Below are positions 7,411 through 16,648 of a DNA stretch of 21,039 bases, piece after piece. Position 1 is the first letter of the stretch, and each line of letters opens with the position of its first letter. Source of the DNA: CAUZFZ01 sp963579025. Lineage in GTDB: Bacteria > Planctomycetota > Planctomycetia > Planctomycetales > Planctomycetaceae. The DNA lies in NCBI GenBank assembly GCA_963579025.1, contig CAUZFZ010000168.1, forward strand, positions 1-21,039, read 5' to 3'. The translations under genes were made by a program, and so were the position numbers. The notes below the pieces were generated by a model. The model did not search any database, was not told the DNA's origin, and saw only the letters and a list, made by a program, of their open reading frames with translations.

Positions 7411-9123
7411 ATGAACGGCACCGAAGTACTCCGAGTGGTCGACGCGATTCATCGCGATAAGAATATCGACAAGGAAATTGTGTTCGAAGGAATCGAACAG
7501 GCGATCCTGTCGGCGGCCCGAAAGCACTTTGGTGAAGACTATGAGCTGAAGGTCGACGTCGACCGTGACACGGGTGAGCCCGCCATTGCCTGCAACGGTG
7601 AGGAAGTTCCGCCTGATGACATTGGCCCGATTCTGGGCCGTGTTTCGGCTCAAACCGCCAAGCAGGTCATGATTCAGAAGATTCGCGAGGCAGAGCGGGA
7701 TTCGCTGTACGACGAGTTTGAGGGATTGCGGGGCCAATTGGTCAGCGGCTCGATCGTGCGGTTTGAAGGTGGCGCCGCCATTGTGAATATCGGTAAGGTT
7801 GAAGCGGTCCTGCCTCGGAGCGAACAGATTGCTGGCGAGTCGCATCGCACCAACGAACGCACCCGAGCCGTTGTGCTTGAGGTCCGCAAGGCCGGCAGCC
7901 GTGTCAAAGTGATTCTGTCGCGAAGCCACCCGGAACTGGTACTGCGACTGTTCGAGTCCGAGATTCCCGAGGTGGCGGAGCGCGTCATCGAGATTCGTTC
8001 TCTGGCACGCGAGTCTGGTTACCGCTCCAAGGTCGCGGTGTCCTGTATCGACACGAAAATTGACCCGGTCGGCGCGTGCGTCGGTGTGCGTGGGTCTCGG
8101 ATTCGCAACATTGTCGATGAACTGTCCGGTGAGCGCATCGACATCATCCGCTGGAATGACTCTCTGCAGGTGCTCGTCCCCAACGCGATGCAGCCGGCGG
8201 AAGTCGAAGACGTGATTCTTTGCCCCATGCTTGGCCGCGTGATCGTGCTTGTTCGTGACGATCAGCTTTCGCTGGCGATTGGTAAGCGAGGTCAAAATGT
8301 TCGGCTGGCATCGAAGCTCGTGGGGTGGGACATCGAGGTGATGACTCAGGTGGAGCTCGATGAGCAGCTTGAAAAATCGGTGATGGCGTTTTCGGAGGTC
8401 CCGAACCTCACGGAAGACGTGGCAGAAAACCTCGTCTCCCAAGGGTTCTTCAGTTTCTATGACCTGTCTGTGATCGAGCCCGATGAACTGGCCGAACTGG
8501 GCGGATTGACGGCTGAACAGTGCACGGCAATCGTCGACTTTGCCGATGGTGAAGCGGAACGGCAGGAAGCAGAGGACGCCAAGCGCAAAAGCGAAGAATC
8601 GAAGCGCCGAGCCATCGAACGTGAGCAGCAGGCTGCGGCTGCAGCTGCCGCGAAGTCGGCCCCGGAAGCAGACGCCGAAACGACGGAAGCAGACGAAGCT
8701 GAATCGGTCGAAGCCGATGGAGATAGTTCGGAAACGGAAGCAACGGATTCGGCCGGCGACAGCGGCCCGGTCGAGGGCGAAGACGCATCGGATGCAGACG
8801 CCGAAACGCCGGAAGCGGAAGCCGACGAAGGTGAATCGGCCGAAGCAGATGAAGATGGATCGGAAACGGAAGCAACGGATTCGGCTGGCGACAGTGGACC
8901 GGTCGATGGCGAGGACGCATCGGAAGCGGCCGCAGAGCAGCCCACCGATGGAGATGCTGCTTCGGAGTCGTCTGAGGGTGCCGACGAGACAGTCGAGGCG
9001 ACGTCTGAAGAAGTGACAGAGGAGCCTGTCGAAAGACTCGATGGACCCGAGGAGGCTGCAGAGGTTCCGGCTCCTGAGAGTCTGGTGGTGGCTGATCCCG
9101 CTGCCTCGGAACAGGAAGCCTGA
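7411..9123 (+). CDS. nusA: transcription termination/antitermination factor NusA
   Basis: NusA binds RNA polymerase and nascent RNA and modulates pausing, termination and antitermination in the cytoplasm. The 570-residue product shows the family order: N-terminal polymerase-binding domain (1-108, starting MNGTEVLRVVDAIHRDK), S1 domain (about 109-165), KH1 with a GVRG loop near 225, KH2 with GKRG near 291, and a helix-hairpin-helix unit near 330-375 (NLTEDVAENLVSQGF). From about 380 the protein becomes a long, strongly acidic Ala/Glu/Asp/Ser tail with an internal duplication. ATG 7411 is preferred because AGGAAGG (7398-7404) is 6 bp upstream; ATG 7405 abuts that site, and a start at 7309 would put the terminator inside the gene. 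It heads the nusA-infB-rbfA cluster. I see no rimP upstream. Confidence 0.97.
   Translation: MNGTEVLRVVDAIHRDKNIDKEIVFEGIEQAILSAARKHFGEDYELKVDVDRDTGEPAIACNGEEVPPDDIGPILGRVSAQTAKQVMIQKIREAERDSLYDEFEGLRGQLVSGSIVRFEGGAAIVNIGKVEAVLPRSEQIAGESHRTNERTRAVVLEVRKAGSRVKVILSRSHPELVLRLFESEIPEVAERVIEIRSLARESGYRSKVAVSCIDTKIDPVGACVGVRGSRIRNIVDELSGERIDIIRWNDSLQVLVPNAMQPAEVEDVILCPMLGRVIVLVRDDQLSLAIGKRGQNVRLASKLVGWDIEVMTQVELDEQLEKSVMAFSEVPNLTEDVAENLVSQGFFSFYDLSVIEPDELAELGGLTAEQCTAIVDFADGEAERQEAEDAKRKSEESKRRAIEREQQAAAAAAAKSAPEADAETTEADEAESVEADGDSSETEATDSAGDSGPVEGEDASDADAETPEAEADEGESAEADEDGSETEATDSAGDSGPVDGEDASEAAAEQPTDGDAASESSEGADETVEATSEEVTEEPVERLDGPEEAAEVPAPESLVVADPAASEQEA
8668..8925 (+). repeat. tandem duplication within the acidic tail of NusA
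   Basis: Two adjacent in-frame units, 8668-8793 (42 codons) and 8794-8925 (44 codons), share most of their sequence. Both start ADAET and carry the block SETEATDSAGDSGPV, then an E or D, then GEDAS. The DNA is also nearly identical over that block, so the duplication is probably recent or maintained by recombination. Confidence 0.85.
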
Positions 9124-9255
9124 TTGGCAACATCGAGCCACGTGACTGCAGTTGGCCCGTTGTTACCAGATCAAAGCGTTCAGAGTTTTTGTCGTTGGCA
9201 TCAGCAGAGCCATCTGACAGGGACAACAGCTATGTGACAGATCGATTGGAGTTCA

Positions 9256-12033
9256 ATGCCCGAAGCAGCGACCAAAATCCGAATCTTTTCGCTCGCGAAA
9301 GAGCTCGGTCTAGACAGCAAAGTGCTGATTGAGCACTGCCGCGCTGCGGGCTTGACCGTCAAGGGCTCCGCTTTGGCGTCAATCTCGCCTGAAGAGAAGG
9401 ATCTTGTTCTCAGCCACATGTCCGGTTCTGAACCGGAAGAGCCGGCTGAGCCTGCGGACACTCTCGCTCCGACACGTGAGTCGGCGAGCGATCCGGCAAA
9501 GCGGATGCGCAACATCCGCGCGATGGTCCCTCAGGAGTTGGCCCGGCAAGAACCTGAAGTCACGCCCGAGGTCGAGGCGCCGCCGACCGAAGACGCCGTT
9601 GCTGCAACAGCGTCTGCAACTGAATCAGATGTGGCGGACGGACTCGATGCAGATGACGAAACAACCAAGGTAGACGACTCCGAGCCGGACAGTGTCGCTG
9701 CGGAGGACGCTTTGACAGTAGATGCCGCTGAATCGGCACCCACGTTAGACGATCCCGCGCTGGATCCCGACGATGTCGAGACGCACAGTCGCGATGACTA
9801 CATGCCCGCCCATGGTGGCGGACCAGTTAAAGAGATGGTGCCACGCGGAACTCCGACTCATTCAGAATTGCAGGCCCGTCGAGAGAAGGCTCGGTCGCGT
9901 CCATCGATGCCCGGCCTGGCTCCGCCTCCGAAATTTGAGCCGACTCGGTCCAAACAGAAGATCGCAGCCGAACCGGTCGCTCAGAAACCTGATATCCCCC
10001 TGACACCGAATCAGTTGGGCGGTAACAGTCCGCTGGCGGGACGACTGAAGAAAACGTCGGAAGACAAACGCACAGGTGGCGGGAAGAAGAAAGATGTCGA
10101 GTTCACTAACCAGGAGGGTGAACCGAAGAAGGGTGGTGGTTCGCTGGACGCAGCCCGTGCTCAGCGTCGGCAGCGGCGCCAGGGACAACCTTCTGGTGAC
10201 GACTATAATTCGCGTCGGCGCAGGCGCATGCCGAGAAAACGGCGCACCGAACCCGTTGACCTGAAGACCTCCGCGACGCTGGAACTGCCAGTGACGATTC
10301 GTAGCCTGTCGGAGGCAATCGGCCGTCCTGCGAAACAGATTCTCGGTGCTTTGTTTGCCCGCGGTACGATGGCGAGGATCAACGACTCTCTGGACGAAGA
10401 AACTGCCTGGGAAATCTCTGCTGAACTGGGCGTTGAGCTGAAGATACGGAAAGAGCAGACCTCGGAGGAACTCCTGACCGGAATCGCCGAAATGGAAGAG
10501 GCTGAGGACGATCTGCAAACGCGGCCGCCGGTCGTCACGATTCTCGGACACGTCGACCACGGCAAGACGTCGCTGCTGGACAAGATTCGCGAAACAACTG
10601 TGGCTGATGGGGAAGCTGGCGGAATTACGCAACACATCCGCGCTTACCAGGTGAAACACGGGGACCAGAAGGTCACGTTCGTTGACACACCCGGCCATGC
10701 GGCCTTCGGTGAGATGCGTGCTCGCGGTGCCAATGTTACGGACATCATCGTGCTGGTTGTGGCGGCCAATGACAGCGTCATGCCACAGACGGTGGAGTGC
10801 ATTGCTCACGCGAAAGCATCCGGTGCTCCGATCATCGTGGCGATGAATAAGATGGACCTGCCCGACATCAACGAGCAGCGGATTCTGACTGACCTGGCCA
10901 ACCATGGTGTTCAGCCGCACGAGTGGGGCGGCGAGGTCGAAGTGATTCGCACGTCGGCGATGTCCGGCCAGGGGCTCGATGATCTACTGGAGACGATTCT
11001 GCTGACGGCTGAAATCGGTGAACTGAAATCGAATCCCGAGCGACAGGCTCTGGGTGTCTGTATCGAGGCGTTTCGCGACGAAGGTGTTGGACCAATCGCG
11101 TGGCTCGTGGTTCAAACGGGAACTCTGCGAGTTGGCGACGTCATGCTTTGCGGAAGCTCATACGGGCGAATTCGCGCGATCTACAACGATCGCGGTGAGA
11201 CGATTCAGGAGGCCGAGGCGTCGATGCCAGTCAAGGTCACCGGGCTGGGTGAAGTCCCCGGCGCGGGCGATCATTTCTATGTGCTCGATGACATTGAACA
11301 AGCTCGCGACATCGGACAAGAACGAGCTGCGGACGGGCGTACGGAAATCCTCTCACGCAGCGGTCAGCCGCGAACACTGGAAGACATTCTGGATGCGGCT
11401 CGCGAAGGCGAGGTTCAGGATCTCAACCTGATTCTGAAGGGCGACACGCCGGGCTCGCTCGAAGCACTGAAGGGCGAAATCGATAAGTTCGAGCACCCGG
11501 AAGTGCGTGTCAAACTGCTGCACGATGCTGTTGGCGGGGTCAACGAAAGCGACATTTATCTGGCGAGAGCTTCGGACGCCATCATTATCGCCTTCCACGT
11601 CATTGCAGAAGATCGTGCCTTGAGCCTGGCCGAACAGGTCGGTGTCGAGATCCGTCGATACAACATCATTTATGAAGTCATCGACGAAATTCGCCGGACT
11701 CTGGAAGGACTGCTCAAACCAGATTTGGTGCAGGTCGCTACGGGTCGAGCCATCGTCCTGCAGACTTTCAGCATCAGCCGCACGGGTACGATTGCGGGAT
11801 GTCGCGTCCTGAACGGCACCATTGGGCGGAACAATCGCGTCCATGTAATTCGCGATCAGAAAGTCCTCAACGACTATCCGCTGGCTTCGCTCCGACGCGT
11901 CAAGGACGACGTGAAAGAAGTTCGCGAGGGAATGGAATGCGGAATTCGTCTTGAGGGCTTCAACGATGTGAAAGATGGCGATCTGCTGGAATCCTTCCGC
12001 ATCGACTCGGTCAAGCGATCACTTGACGATTAG
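9256..12033 (+). CDS. infB: translation initiation factor IF-2
   Basis: IF-2 is the GTPase that delivers initiator tRNA and joins the ribosomal subunits. The 925-residue product has an N-terminal IF2_N domain (about 8-55, IRIFSLAKELGLDSK), a long acidic then basic linker, and a second IF2_N domain near 340-400 (VTIRSLSEAIGRPAKQI). The GTPase domain carries G1 GHVDHGKTS (431-439), G2 GGITQHI, G3 DTPGH (477-481), G4 NKMD (531-534) and SAMSGQG as the G5-like loop. Domains II, III (SLEALKGEIDKFEHPEVRV) and IV (ending GFNDVKDGDLLESF) complete it. GGAG (9248-9251) is 4 bp upstream of the ATG. It lies 132 bp after nusA, the conserved order in most bacteria. No key residue looks altered. Confidence 0.98.
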   Translation: MPEAATKIRIFSLAKELGLDSKVLIEHCRAAGLTVKGSALASISPEEKDLVLSHMSGSEPEEPAEPADTLAPTRESASDPAKRMRNIRAMVPQELARQEPEVTPEVEAPPTEDAVAATASATESDVADGLDADDETTKVDDSEPDSVAAEDALTVDAAESAPTLDDPALDPDDVETHSRDDYMPAHGGGPVKEMVPRGTPTHSELQARREKARSRPSMPGLAPPPKFEPTRSKQKIAAEPVAQKPDIPLTPNQLGGNSPLAGRLKKTSEDKRTGGGKKKDVEFTNQEGEPKKGGGSLDAARAQRRQRRQGQPSGDDYNSRRRRRMPRKRRTEPVDLKTSATLELPVTIRSLSEAIGRPAKQILGALFARGTMARINDSLDEETAWEISAELGVELKIRKEQTSEELLTGIAEMEEAEDDLQTRPPVVTILGHVDHGKTSLLDKIRETTVADGEAGGITQHIRAYQVKHGDQKVTFVDTPGHAAFGEMRARGANVTDIIVLVVAANDSVMPQTVECIAHAKASGAPIIVAMNKMDLPDINEQRILTDLANHGVQPHEWGGEVEVIRTSAMSGQGLDDLLETILLTAEIGELKSNPERQALGVCIEAFRDEGVGPIAWLVVQTGTLRVGDVMLCGSSYGRIRAIYNDRGETIQEAEASMPVKVTGLGEVPGAGDHFYVLDDIEQARDIGQERAADGRTEILSRSGQPRTLEDILDAAREGEVQDLNLILKGDTPGSLEALKGEIDKFEHPEVRVKLLHDAVGGVNESDIYLARASDAIIIAFHVIAEDRALSLAEQVGVEIRRYNIIYEVIDEIRRTLEGLLKPDLVQVATGRAIVLQTFSISRTGTIAGCRVLNGTIGRNNRVHVIRDQKVLNDYPLASLRRVKDDVKEVREGMECGIRLEGFNDVKDGDLLESFRIDSVKRSLDD

Positions 12034-12184
12034 GTACTGTCTATTCCGTCACATTTATTGATTGATGGTTTTCAATCACGCGAAATTCCCTGCCGGGCGG
12101 CAGCCCCAACATTGCGGACGTGCCGCGCTCTTCCAACCGCACGCCTCTAGCCGGCAGTCAAGCGAAAGCATCGGGTGAATCCCA

Positions 12185-12643
12185 ATGGCAACACGTCGTG
12201 TCGCCCGCGTTTCTCAGGCGCTGCTGGAATCCGTAGCTTCAACCGTGCAGTTTCAGCTGCGCGACCCGCGGATCAAGAACGTGACTGTGGTACGAACCGA
12301 AGTTGCCGAGGACCTGCGGACGGCGAAAGTTTACGTGTCGGTGCGGGGCAGCGATCGCGACCGGGCGCTGTGTCTGCAGGGATTGGATTCGTCACGCGGC
12401 TTTCTGCAGAAGAAAGTCGCCGACCGAATTCAAACGCGTTATACACCTGTGCTGAAGTTTGTTCTGGACGACGACCTGGGCGGCGCTGCCGAGGCCACAC
12501 GTATCCTCGACGAGCTCGCAGCCGAGCGGGGCGAATCCGACGAACAGTCTGACAATGGACCACTTGAAGACGCCCAACTGGCAGAATTTGAAGCTGACGA
12601 CGCGACTTCCCCGTCGTCGGTTGATGTCGAATCCGAAGACTGA
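12185..12643 (+). CDS. rbfA: 30S ribosome-binding factor RbfA
   Basis: RbfA is a small KH-like protein that binds immature 30S subunits near the 5' end of 16S rRNA and is needed for late maturation. The 152-residue product matches the family pattern: MATRRVARVSQALLESVAS, then FQLRDPRIKNVTVVRTEV, DLRTAKVYVSVRG, and RYTPVLKFVLDDD. The last 40 or so residues are an acidic extension (SDEQSDNGPLEDAQLAEFE) beyond the usual core. No strong Shine-Dalgarno is visible before the ATG. It follows infB after a 151-bp gap that is longer than usual for this cluster and holds only weak inverted repeats. Confidence 0.95.
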   Translation: MATRRVARVSQALLESVASTVQFQLRDPRIKNVTVVRTEVAEDLRTAKVYVSVRGSDRDRALCLQGLDSSRGFLQKKVADRIQTRYTPVLKFVLDDDLGGAAEATRILDELAAERGESDEQSDNGPLEDAQLAEFEADDATSPSSVDVESED

Positions 12644-12734
12644 CTGTCCGGGAAGCTTGAACCTGCGGAATCAAGGCGGTCAAATCCGTCCCGTCCGGTC
12701 TGCTCACTCGTCCTGCACATTCTGCTGAGAATCC

Positions 12735-13721
12735 ATGGCTGCCGCGAAATCGAAATCCAAGTCATCAGCCGCCGACCGGCAGAAGATCGTTACCCGACTG
12801 CTCAAGCAGTTGAAAAAAGAGTTCGGAGGTCTGCCCAGGTACGAGCAGCTTCCCGTGCTTGAGACGATGATCTTTGCGACCTGCCTGGAGGACGCGACCT
12901 TTGAGGCCGCTCAGGCAGCGTTTGATCGGCTGACCGGTGATTTTTTTGACTGGAACGAAGTTCGTGTCAGCACGATTTCCGAGCTTGAGCCTGTGTTCGA
13001 CGGTCTTCCCGAACCGGCACTTCGAGCGCATCGAATCCGCGGAATTCTGCACTACGTGTTCGATCATCAGTACTCGTACGACTTTGATGCCATTCGCCGT
13101 AAGACCATGGAGCTGGCTCAGAAGCAGCTCGCCAAAATCAAGTATCTGACACCGTTCGCTCGCAACTGGCTGCTGCAGACGGCACTCGGAAACCACGTCG
13201 TGCCGGCAGACGGCAACATAATCCGCTGCTCGGTGTGGCTGGGACTTATCCCGCCCGGAAGCGGCGACGACACGGCCGCCGATGCATTGAAGTCGTATAC
13301 ACGTAAAGCGGACGGTTCCGAATTCACCTGGCTCGTGAAATCGTTGTCCGTGTCCTCGAAAGCTCAGTTTATCCTGGGTATGGATTTGTCGCCCAAGGGT
13401 ATCGAAGACACGGACTGTTCTCTCGAGACTGCAGACGAGCGGCTGATCGATGTCTTGAGTGGCCGGGCGAAGCGACGCCACGCAGCGCAGGATCGCGCCA
13501 GTGCGGCCAAAAAAGCCGCCGAGAAGGAGAAGGCAGCGGCGAAGAAGAAAGCCGCCGTCGAGGCAAAGTCGAAAGCCAGCCAGGCAAAGAGCAAACCTGC
13601 AGCGGGAAAAGTCTCCACGGCTGCGAAGGCCAGTCCAAAAACTGCTCCGGAAAAACCGGCTGGCAAGAAGGTTTCGAAGAAGAAAACGACCGCAAAAAAA
13701 GCGGCAAAGAAAAAACGCTGA
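12735..13721 (+). CDS. degenerate HhH-GPD (endonuclease III fold) protein with histone H1-like tail
   Basis: This encodes a 328-residue protein. Residues 20-225 follow the helical pattern of endonuclease III/HhH-GPD DNA glycosylases: LPVLETMIFATCLEDATF at the start of the fold, LTPFARNWLLQ (138-148) at the hairpin position, and PADGNIIRCSVWLGLIPP, whose Asp159 would align with the catalytic Asp of the VDTHIFR motif. The hairpin lacks the usual LPGVGxKTA glycines and catalytic Lys, and the four Cys of the iron-sulfur loop are absent, so classical lyase activity is doubtful. Residues 245-328 are a Lys/Ala tail with 26 Lys in 84 residues, like bacterial histone H1-type proteins, and should bind nucleic acid non-specifically. 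It begins 91 bp after rbfA and may be co-transcribed. A role in DNA binding is an inference; RNA binding is also possible. Confidence 0.7.
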   Translation: MAAAKSKSKSSAADRQKIVTRLLKQLKKEFGGLPRYEQLPVLETMIFATCLEDATFEAAQAAFDRLTGDFFDWNEVRVSTISELEPVFDGLPEPALRAHRIRGILHYVFDHQYSYDFDAIRRKTMELAQKQLAKIKYLTPFARNWLLQTALGNHVVPADGNIIRCSVWLGLIPPGSGDDTAADALKSYTRKADGSEFTWLVKSLSVSSKAQFILGMDLSPKGIEDTDCSLETADERLIDVLSGRAKRRHAAQDRASAAKKAAEKEKAAAKKKAAVEAKSKASQAKSKPAAGKVSTAAKASPKTAPEKPAGKKVSKKKTTAKKAAKKKR

Positions 13722-13803
13722 TTCATTCGGGGCCAGCGTGGGAGTAAACGCAGGTCGCTCGCCCAGAGCGAGGGAATTCAATCAGACGTCTGGCGCATGC
13801 GAT

Positions 13804-16251
13804 TCACCTGGGAACGCCAGCCCCGGCCGATGCCTCGAGCAGTGCGATCAGATTCCGCAACTCTGTAGGCCCGAGAGTCTTTTCGAAACTTGCCGGCATG
13901 ATCGACACTCGTGAAGGGTGCCGTGCTTCAATGTCTGCGGTGAGAATCTCGTTCTCTCTGCCGTCGGTCGCGACAAAGATTTCCCGCGTTCCTCCCGGCC
14001 GGTTCAGCGCGATGCCAGTAAACGTCTTTCCGGATTTCGATTCGATGATCCACGGGACGTAGCGAGGAGCGATTTCGCGGCTGGGTTCGAGGATGGATTG
14101 GACCAATCTTCGACGAGGCATTCGTTTCGCGATGCTCGTCAGGTCAGGGCCAAACGAACTGCCTCGGCCCTGCAGTGCGTGGCAGGTCGAGCACTTGCCG
14201 TAGCCGAAGAAGATGCGCCATCCGGCGTCGATGTCCGGCTCGGCCCCTGCGGCTTCGACAAGTTGCATCCATGCGCCGGTGTCCTGTGGTGAAGGGCGAG
14301 AGGGACCTGGCGCGCTGCCTGCTCCCTGGATCGCGTTAACAGCTGCCTGGCGGACGGGACCTGGACCAGTCTTCGCATGGATCTTCAGTTGTTCTTTGTG
14401 GTCGGGGCTCGCTCGTAGGCCGAACACCGCATCCGCTCGAAGCTGCTCACCACGGGATTCGTCCCCGGCGATCTCCGCCAACAGCTTAAATCGATCGGTT
14501 CCGGTTCCCAGTGCCAGCGTTCGTACCGATGCTCGGCGCACCGTCTCATTGGGAGACCGCGACAGATTTGCCAGCCGACTCGGAGTCAGCGTGTCGTGAT
14601 CCGGCGGGAGTGATCGCAACGCCATCGCTCGAATGGAATCCGGGTAGCCGTCCTGGGTGAGGACACCGGCGAAGTAATGCCCGCGATGGCTGCGTTTCAG
14701 ATTCGCGACCTTGCCCGTGTCGAGCCACTCGAGTGTCGCCACCGCCGCCTGAAACAGAGCGGGCGTCGTGTTTTTTGACTTTGCGACTTTCTCCACCGGC
14801 GTTCGAAACTCCGTCAGCTTTTCGTCGGCGATCCAGCGGAGGGCGTAGAGCCGCACTTCAGCAGCAGAGTCCAATAGCGCGGAGTCGATGGCGGCATGTC
14901 GAACGTCCCCCGAAAACCCAGCGCGACGACCGGCTTCCAGCAGGCCGACCCGCTGTGAAGACGTGGCCAGACCATCTCGATCGACGCGCACAACCAGGCC
15001 CGACTTCGAAAAGCCCTCGATGGCTGCGTTGCGGATAAACGGGTCCGGGTCGCCGATCGTTCGCAGTTCCCTGATCTGGCGGTTGGCTGCCAGACGTGCC
15101 GCCTGGTGCTCGGCTTCGGACAGCGCGGGGAAGTCCGTGGCTTCTGGTTTCGACTTCCAGCTCAGTCGCCAGATGCGACCTTTGCCGTGAACCGGGTAAC
15201 TGCGGTCGACCCAGTCGGTGAAGTAGAGCGACCCGTCCGGCGCGACGGCGAAGTCGACTGGCCGGAAGTTCTCATCACCCTGCACGACAACGTCCAGCTT
15301 TGCTCCGAACGATGCGCCGCGAGGCTCAAGCGTGTATCGCTCGATGCGGTAATCGCCCCAGCTCGTTACCCACAGTTGCCCATGATACGGCAGCACCGCA
15401 CAGGGGGCTTCGCCCGTACCGGCGACCATCGGCAACGTGCCTGGCAACTCGCCATCCCAGGCCTGCAACGGGTGTCTGCCCGAACGGCCGTAGCGGAACT
15501 GGTACCCGTAATCGCCGCCTTTGACGACATGCATCAGCCGACAGGGTGGCATCGAGTCTGGGTCGTTGCCAACACAGAAGATTCGTCCGTGGGGATCGAC
15601 ACACATCCCGAACGGGTTCCAGAAACCGGTGGCGAGTTGCTCAAGCTTCGAGCCGTCTGCCTGGCACCGGTAGACATTGCCGCCTTCACCGCCGCCACTC
15701 AGCTTCGCACCATCACTGCCGATCAGTGCATACGGAAGACCGAGGTTCTCGCCAATCCCAAAGATCAGTCGTCCTTCGCCATCGAACGTCAACCCGGCCA
15801 GACCGTTGTGAGGGTAATCGCCCTTCGTGTCGAGTCGCGCGATCTCTTCTTCCTGATCGGCCTTGTCGTCTCCGTTGGAATCTCGAATCCGGAAGATTCG
15901 CATTCGGGTCGCAACGTAAATCCAGTCGTCCGCCCCGGCGGCAAGACTCATCGTCTTCAGCGAGCCTTCGTAGAATGTACGGAATCGGTCGGCTTTCCCG
16001 TCTCCGTCGGTGTCCTCGATGAAGCGGATGCGATCGTGTTTCGGCCCGGCGTAGTTGTCCGGTGGAAAGTGTGTATGAACCTCGACAACCAGCAGTCGGC
16101 CCTTCGAATCAAATGTCGCACCGACAGGAGTCACGATATCCGGCTCACTGGCAACAAGTGTCAGTTCCAGACGCTCGTCCCTGACTTCCGGCGCAGCGGC
16201 GAGGGACACGGCGGACGCGGTCAGAACCGTCAAGGAAATCAGTCGTCTCAT
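13804..16251 (-). CDS. PVC-type membrane-bound dehydrogenase-like propeller with HEAT repeats and C-terminal haem domain
   Basis: This 815-residue exported protein on the minus strand has the Pirellula/Verrucomicrobium-type layout (TIGR02604 N terminus, TIGR02603 haem-binding C terminus). The signal peptide spans residues 1-20. A beta-propeller spans roughly 25-430, with Asp-rich loops DTDGDGKAD (80-88) and DSNGDDKAD that could bind calcium. Helical HEAT-like repeats fill about 440-650. The C-terminal cytochrome domain has CSTCH at 687-691, then FGPDLTSIAKR and QSILEPSREI. ATG 16251 is chosen because the signal peptide begins there and AAAGG lies about 9 nt upstream; the longer frame to 16563 is not signal-like. 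It probably acts in the periplasm as a sugar or alcohol oxidoreductase passing electrons to its haem, but the substrate is unknown. It is convergent with the HhH gene, separated by 82 bp. Confidence 0.92.
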   Translation of the reverse strand: MRRLISLTVLTASAVSLAAAPEVRDERLELTLVASEPDIVTPVGATFDSKGRLLVVEVHTHFPPDNYAGPKHDRIRFIEDTDGDGKADRFRTFYEGSLKTMSLAAGADDWIYVATRMRIFRIRDSNGDDKADQEEEIARLDTKGDYPHNGLAGLTFDGEGRLIFGIGENLGLPYALIGSDGAKLSGGGEGGNVYRCQADGSKLEQLATGFWNPFGMCVDPHGRIFCVGNDPDSMPPCRLMHVVKGGDYGYQFRYGRSGRHPLQAWDGELPGTLPMVAGTGEAPCAVLPYHGQLWVTSWGDYRIERYTLEPRGASFGAKLDVVVQGDENFRPVDFAVAPDGSLYFTDWVDRSYPVHGKGRIWRLSWKSKPEATDFPALSEAEHQAARLAANRQIRELRTIGDPDPFIRNAAIEGFSKSGLVVRVDRDGLATSSQRVGLLEAGRRAGFSGDVRHAAIDSALLDSAAEVRLYALRWIADEKLTEFRTPVEKVAKSKNTTPALFQAAVATLEWLDTGKVANLKRSHRGHYFAGVLTQDGYPDSIRAMALRSLPPDHDTLTPSRLANLSRSPNETVRRASVRTLALGTGTDRFKLLAEIAGDESRGEQLRADAVFGLRASPDHKEQLKIHAKTGPGPVRQAAVNAIQGAGSAPGPSRPSPQDTGAWMQLVEAAGAEPDIDAGWRIFFGYGKCSTCHALQGRGSSFGPDLTSIAKRMPRRRLVQSILEPSREIAPRYVPWIIESKSGKTFTGIALNRPGGTREIFVATDGRENEILTADIEARHPSRVSIMPASFEKTLGPTELRNLIALLEASAGAGVPR

Positions 16252-16648
16252 CGGTTGGCCTTTGTTCCACGTTGCGAGAAGCGACGTTTTCGCGCGGCGG
16301 GGTGAGCCCATTGGCTCAGGAGCTGCGCCCGCACGGCCGGATGTTGACGACGAACTCATGTCGCTGCATCCCTGGAACCTGCAGACACCATGAAAACCGT
16401 TCGTCGAATCATCGCACGGGGCCATCCCGCAGTGTGAGTCAGCCAGGTATGAATTGATCAGTTCTGCAGACGTCCCGTCTGATGTTCCACGCCTGGCACC
16501 TGTTCCAACCGCGTCATCCCGACTTGCCCAATTGCCGAGTTGCATTCTCCGGAGTACGCTCACTGGACATCTTCACTCCCACAATTCCTCTCTGCGACAG
16601 TGTGTCAGCCAGAACCCCGTTTGCCGCCGTAGCCGATTTCACATCACG
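16252..16648. other. 397-bp divergent intergenic region, no gene seen
   Basis: This separates the leftward haem-propeller gene from the rightward small membrane protein. I see one modest inverted repeat, TGAGCC (16303-16308) with GGCTCA (16313-16318), without a T-tract. An open frame runs through from 16454, but its conceptual residues look non-coding and there is no signal sequence or ribosome-binding site. If the membrane-protein gene is an integron cassette, its left boundary (a TTRRRY word after G) should be here, but I cannot point to a convincing one. Confidence 0.5.

Noticed and set aside
7267..9141. 624-codon open frame on the minus strand opposite nusA
   Set aside because: It is a codon-bias shadow of a clear nusA gene; its conceptual product has low-complexity Arg/Phe/Leu runs mirroring the acidic tail and no start signal.
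12061..12103. Small inverted repeats between infB and rbfA
   Set aside because: Stems of five or six pairs without T-tracts; not distinguishable from chance.
13755..13771. TCGCTC/GAGCGA hairpin in the convergent gap as a bidirectional terminator
   Set aside because: Short stem, no T-tract on either side.
15106..16305. 399-codon plus-strand open frame opposite the haem-propeller gene
   Set aside because: It lies antisense to conserved propeller blades and signal peptide; its residues resemble no protein family.
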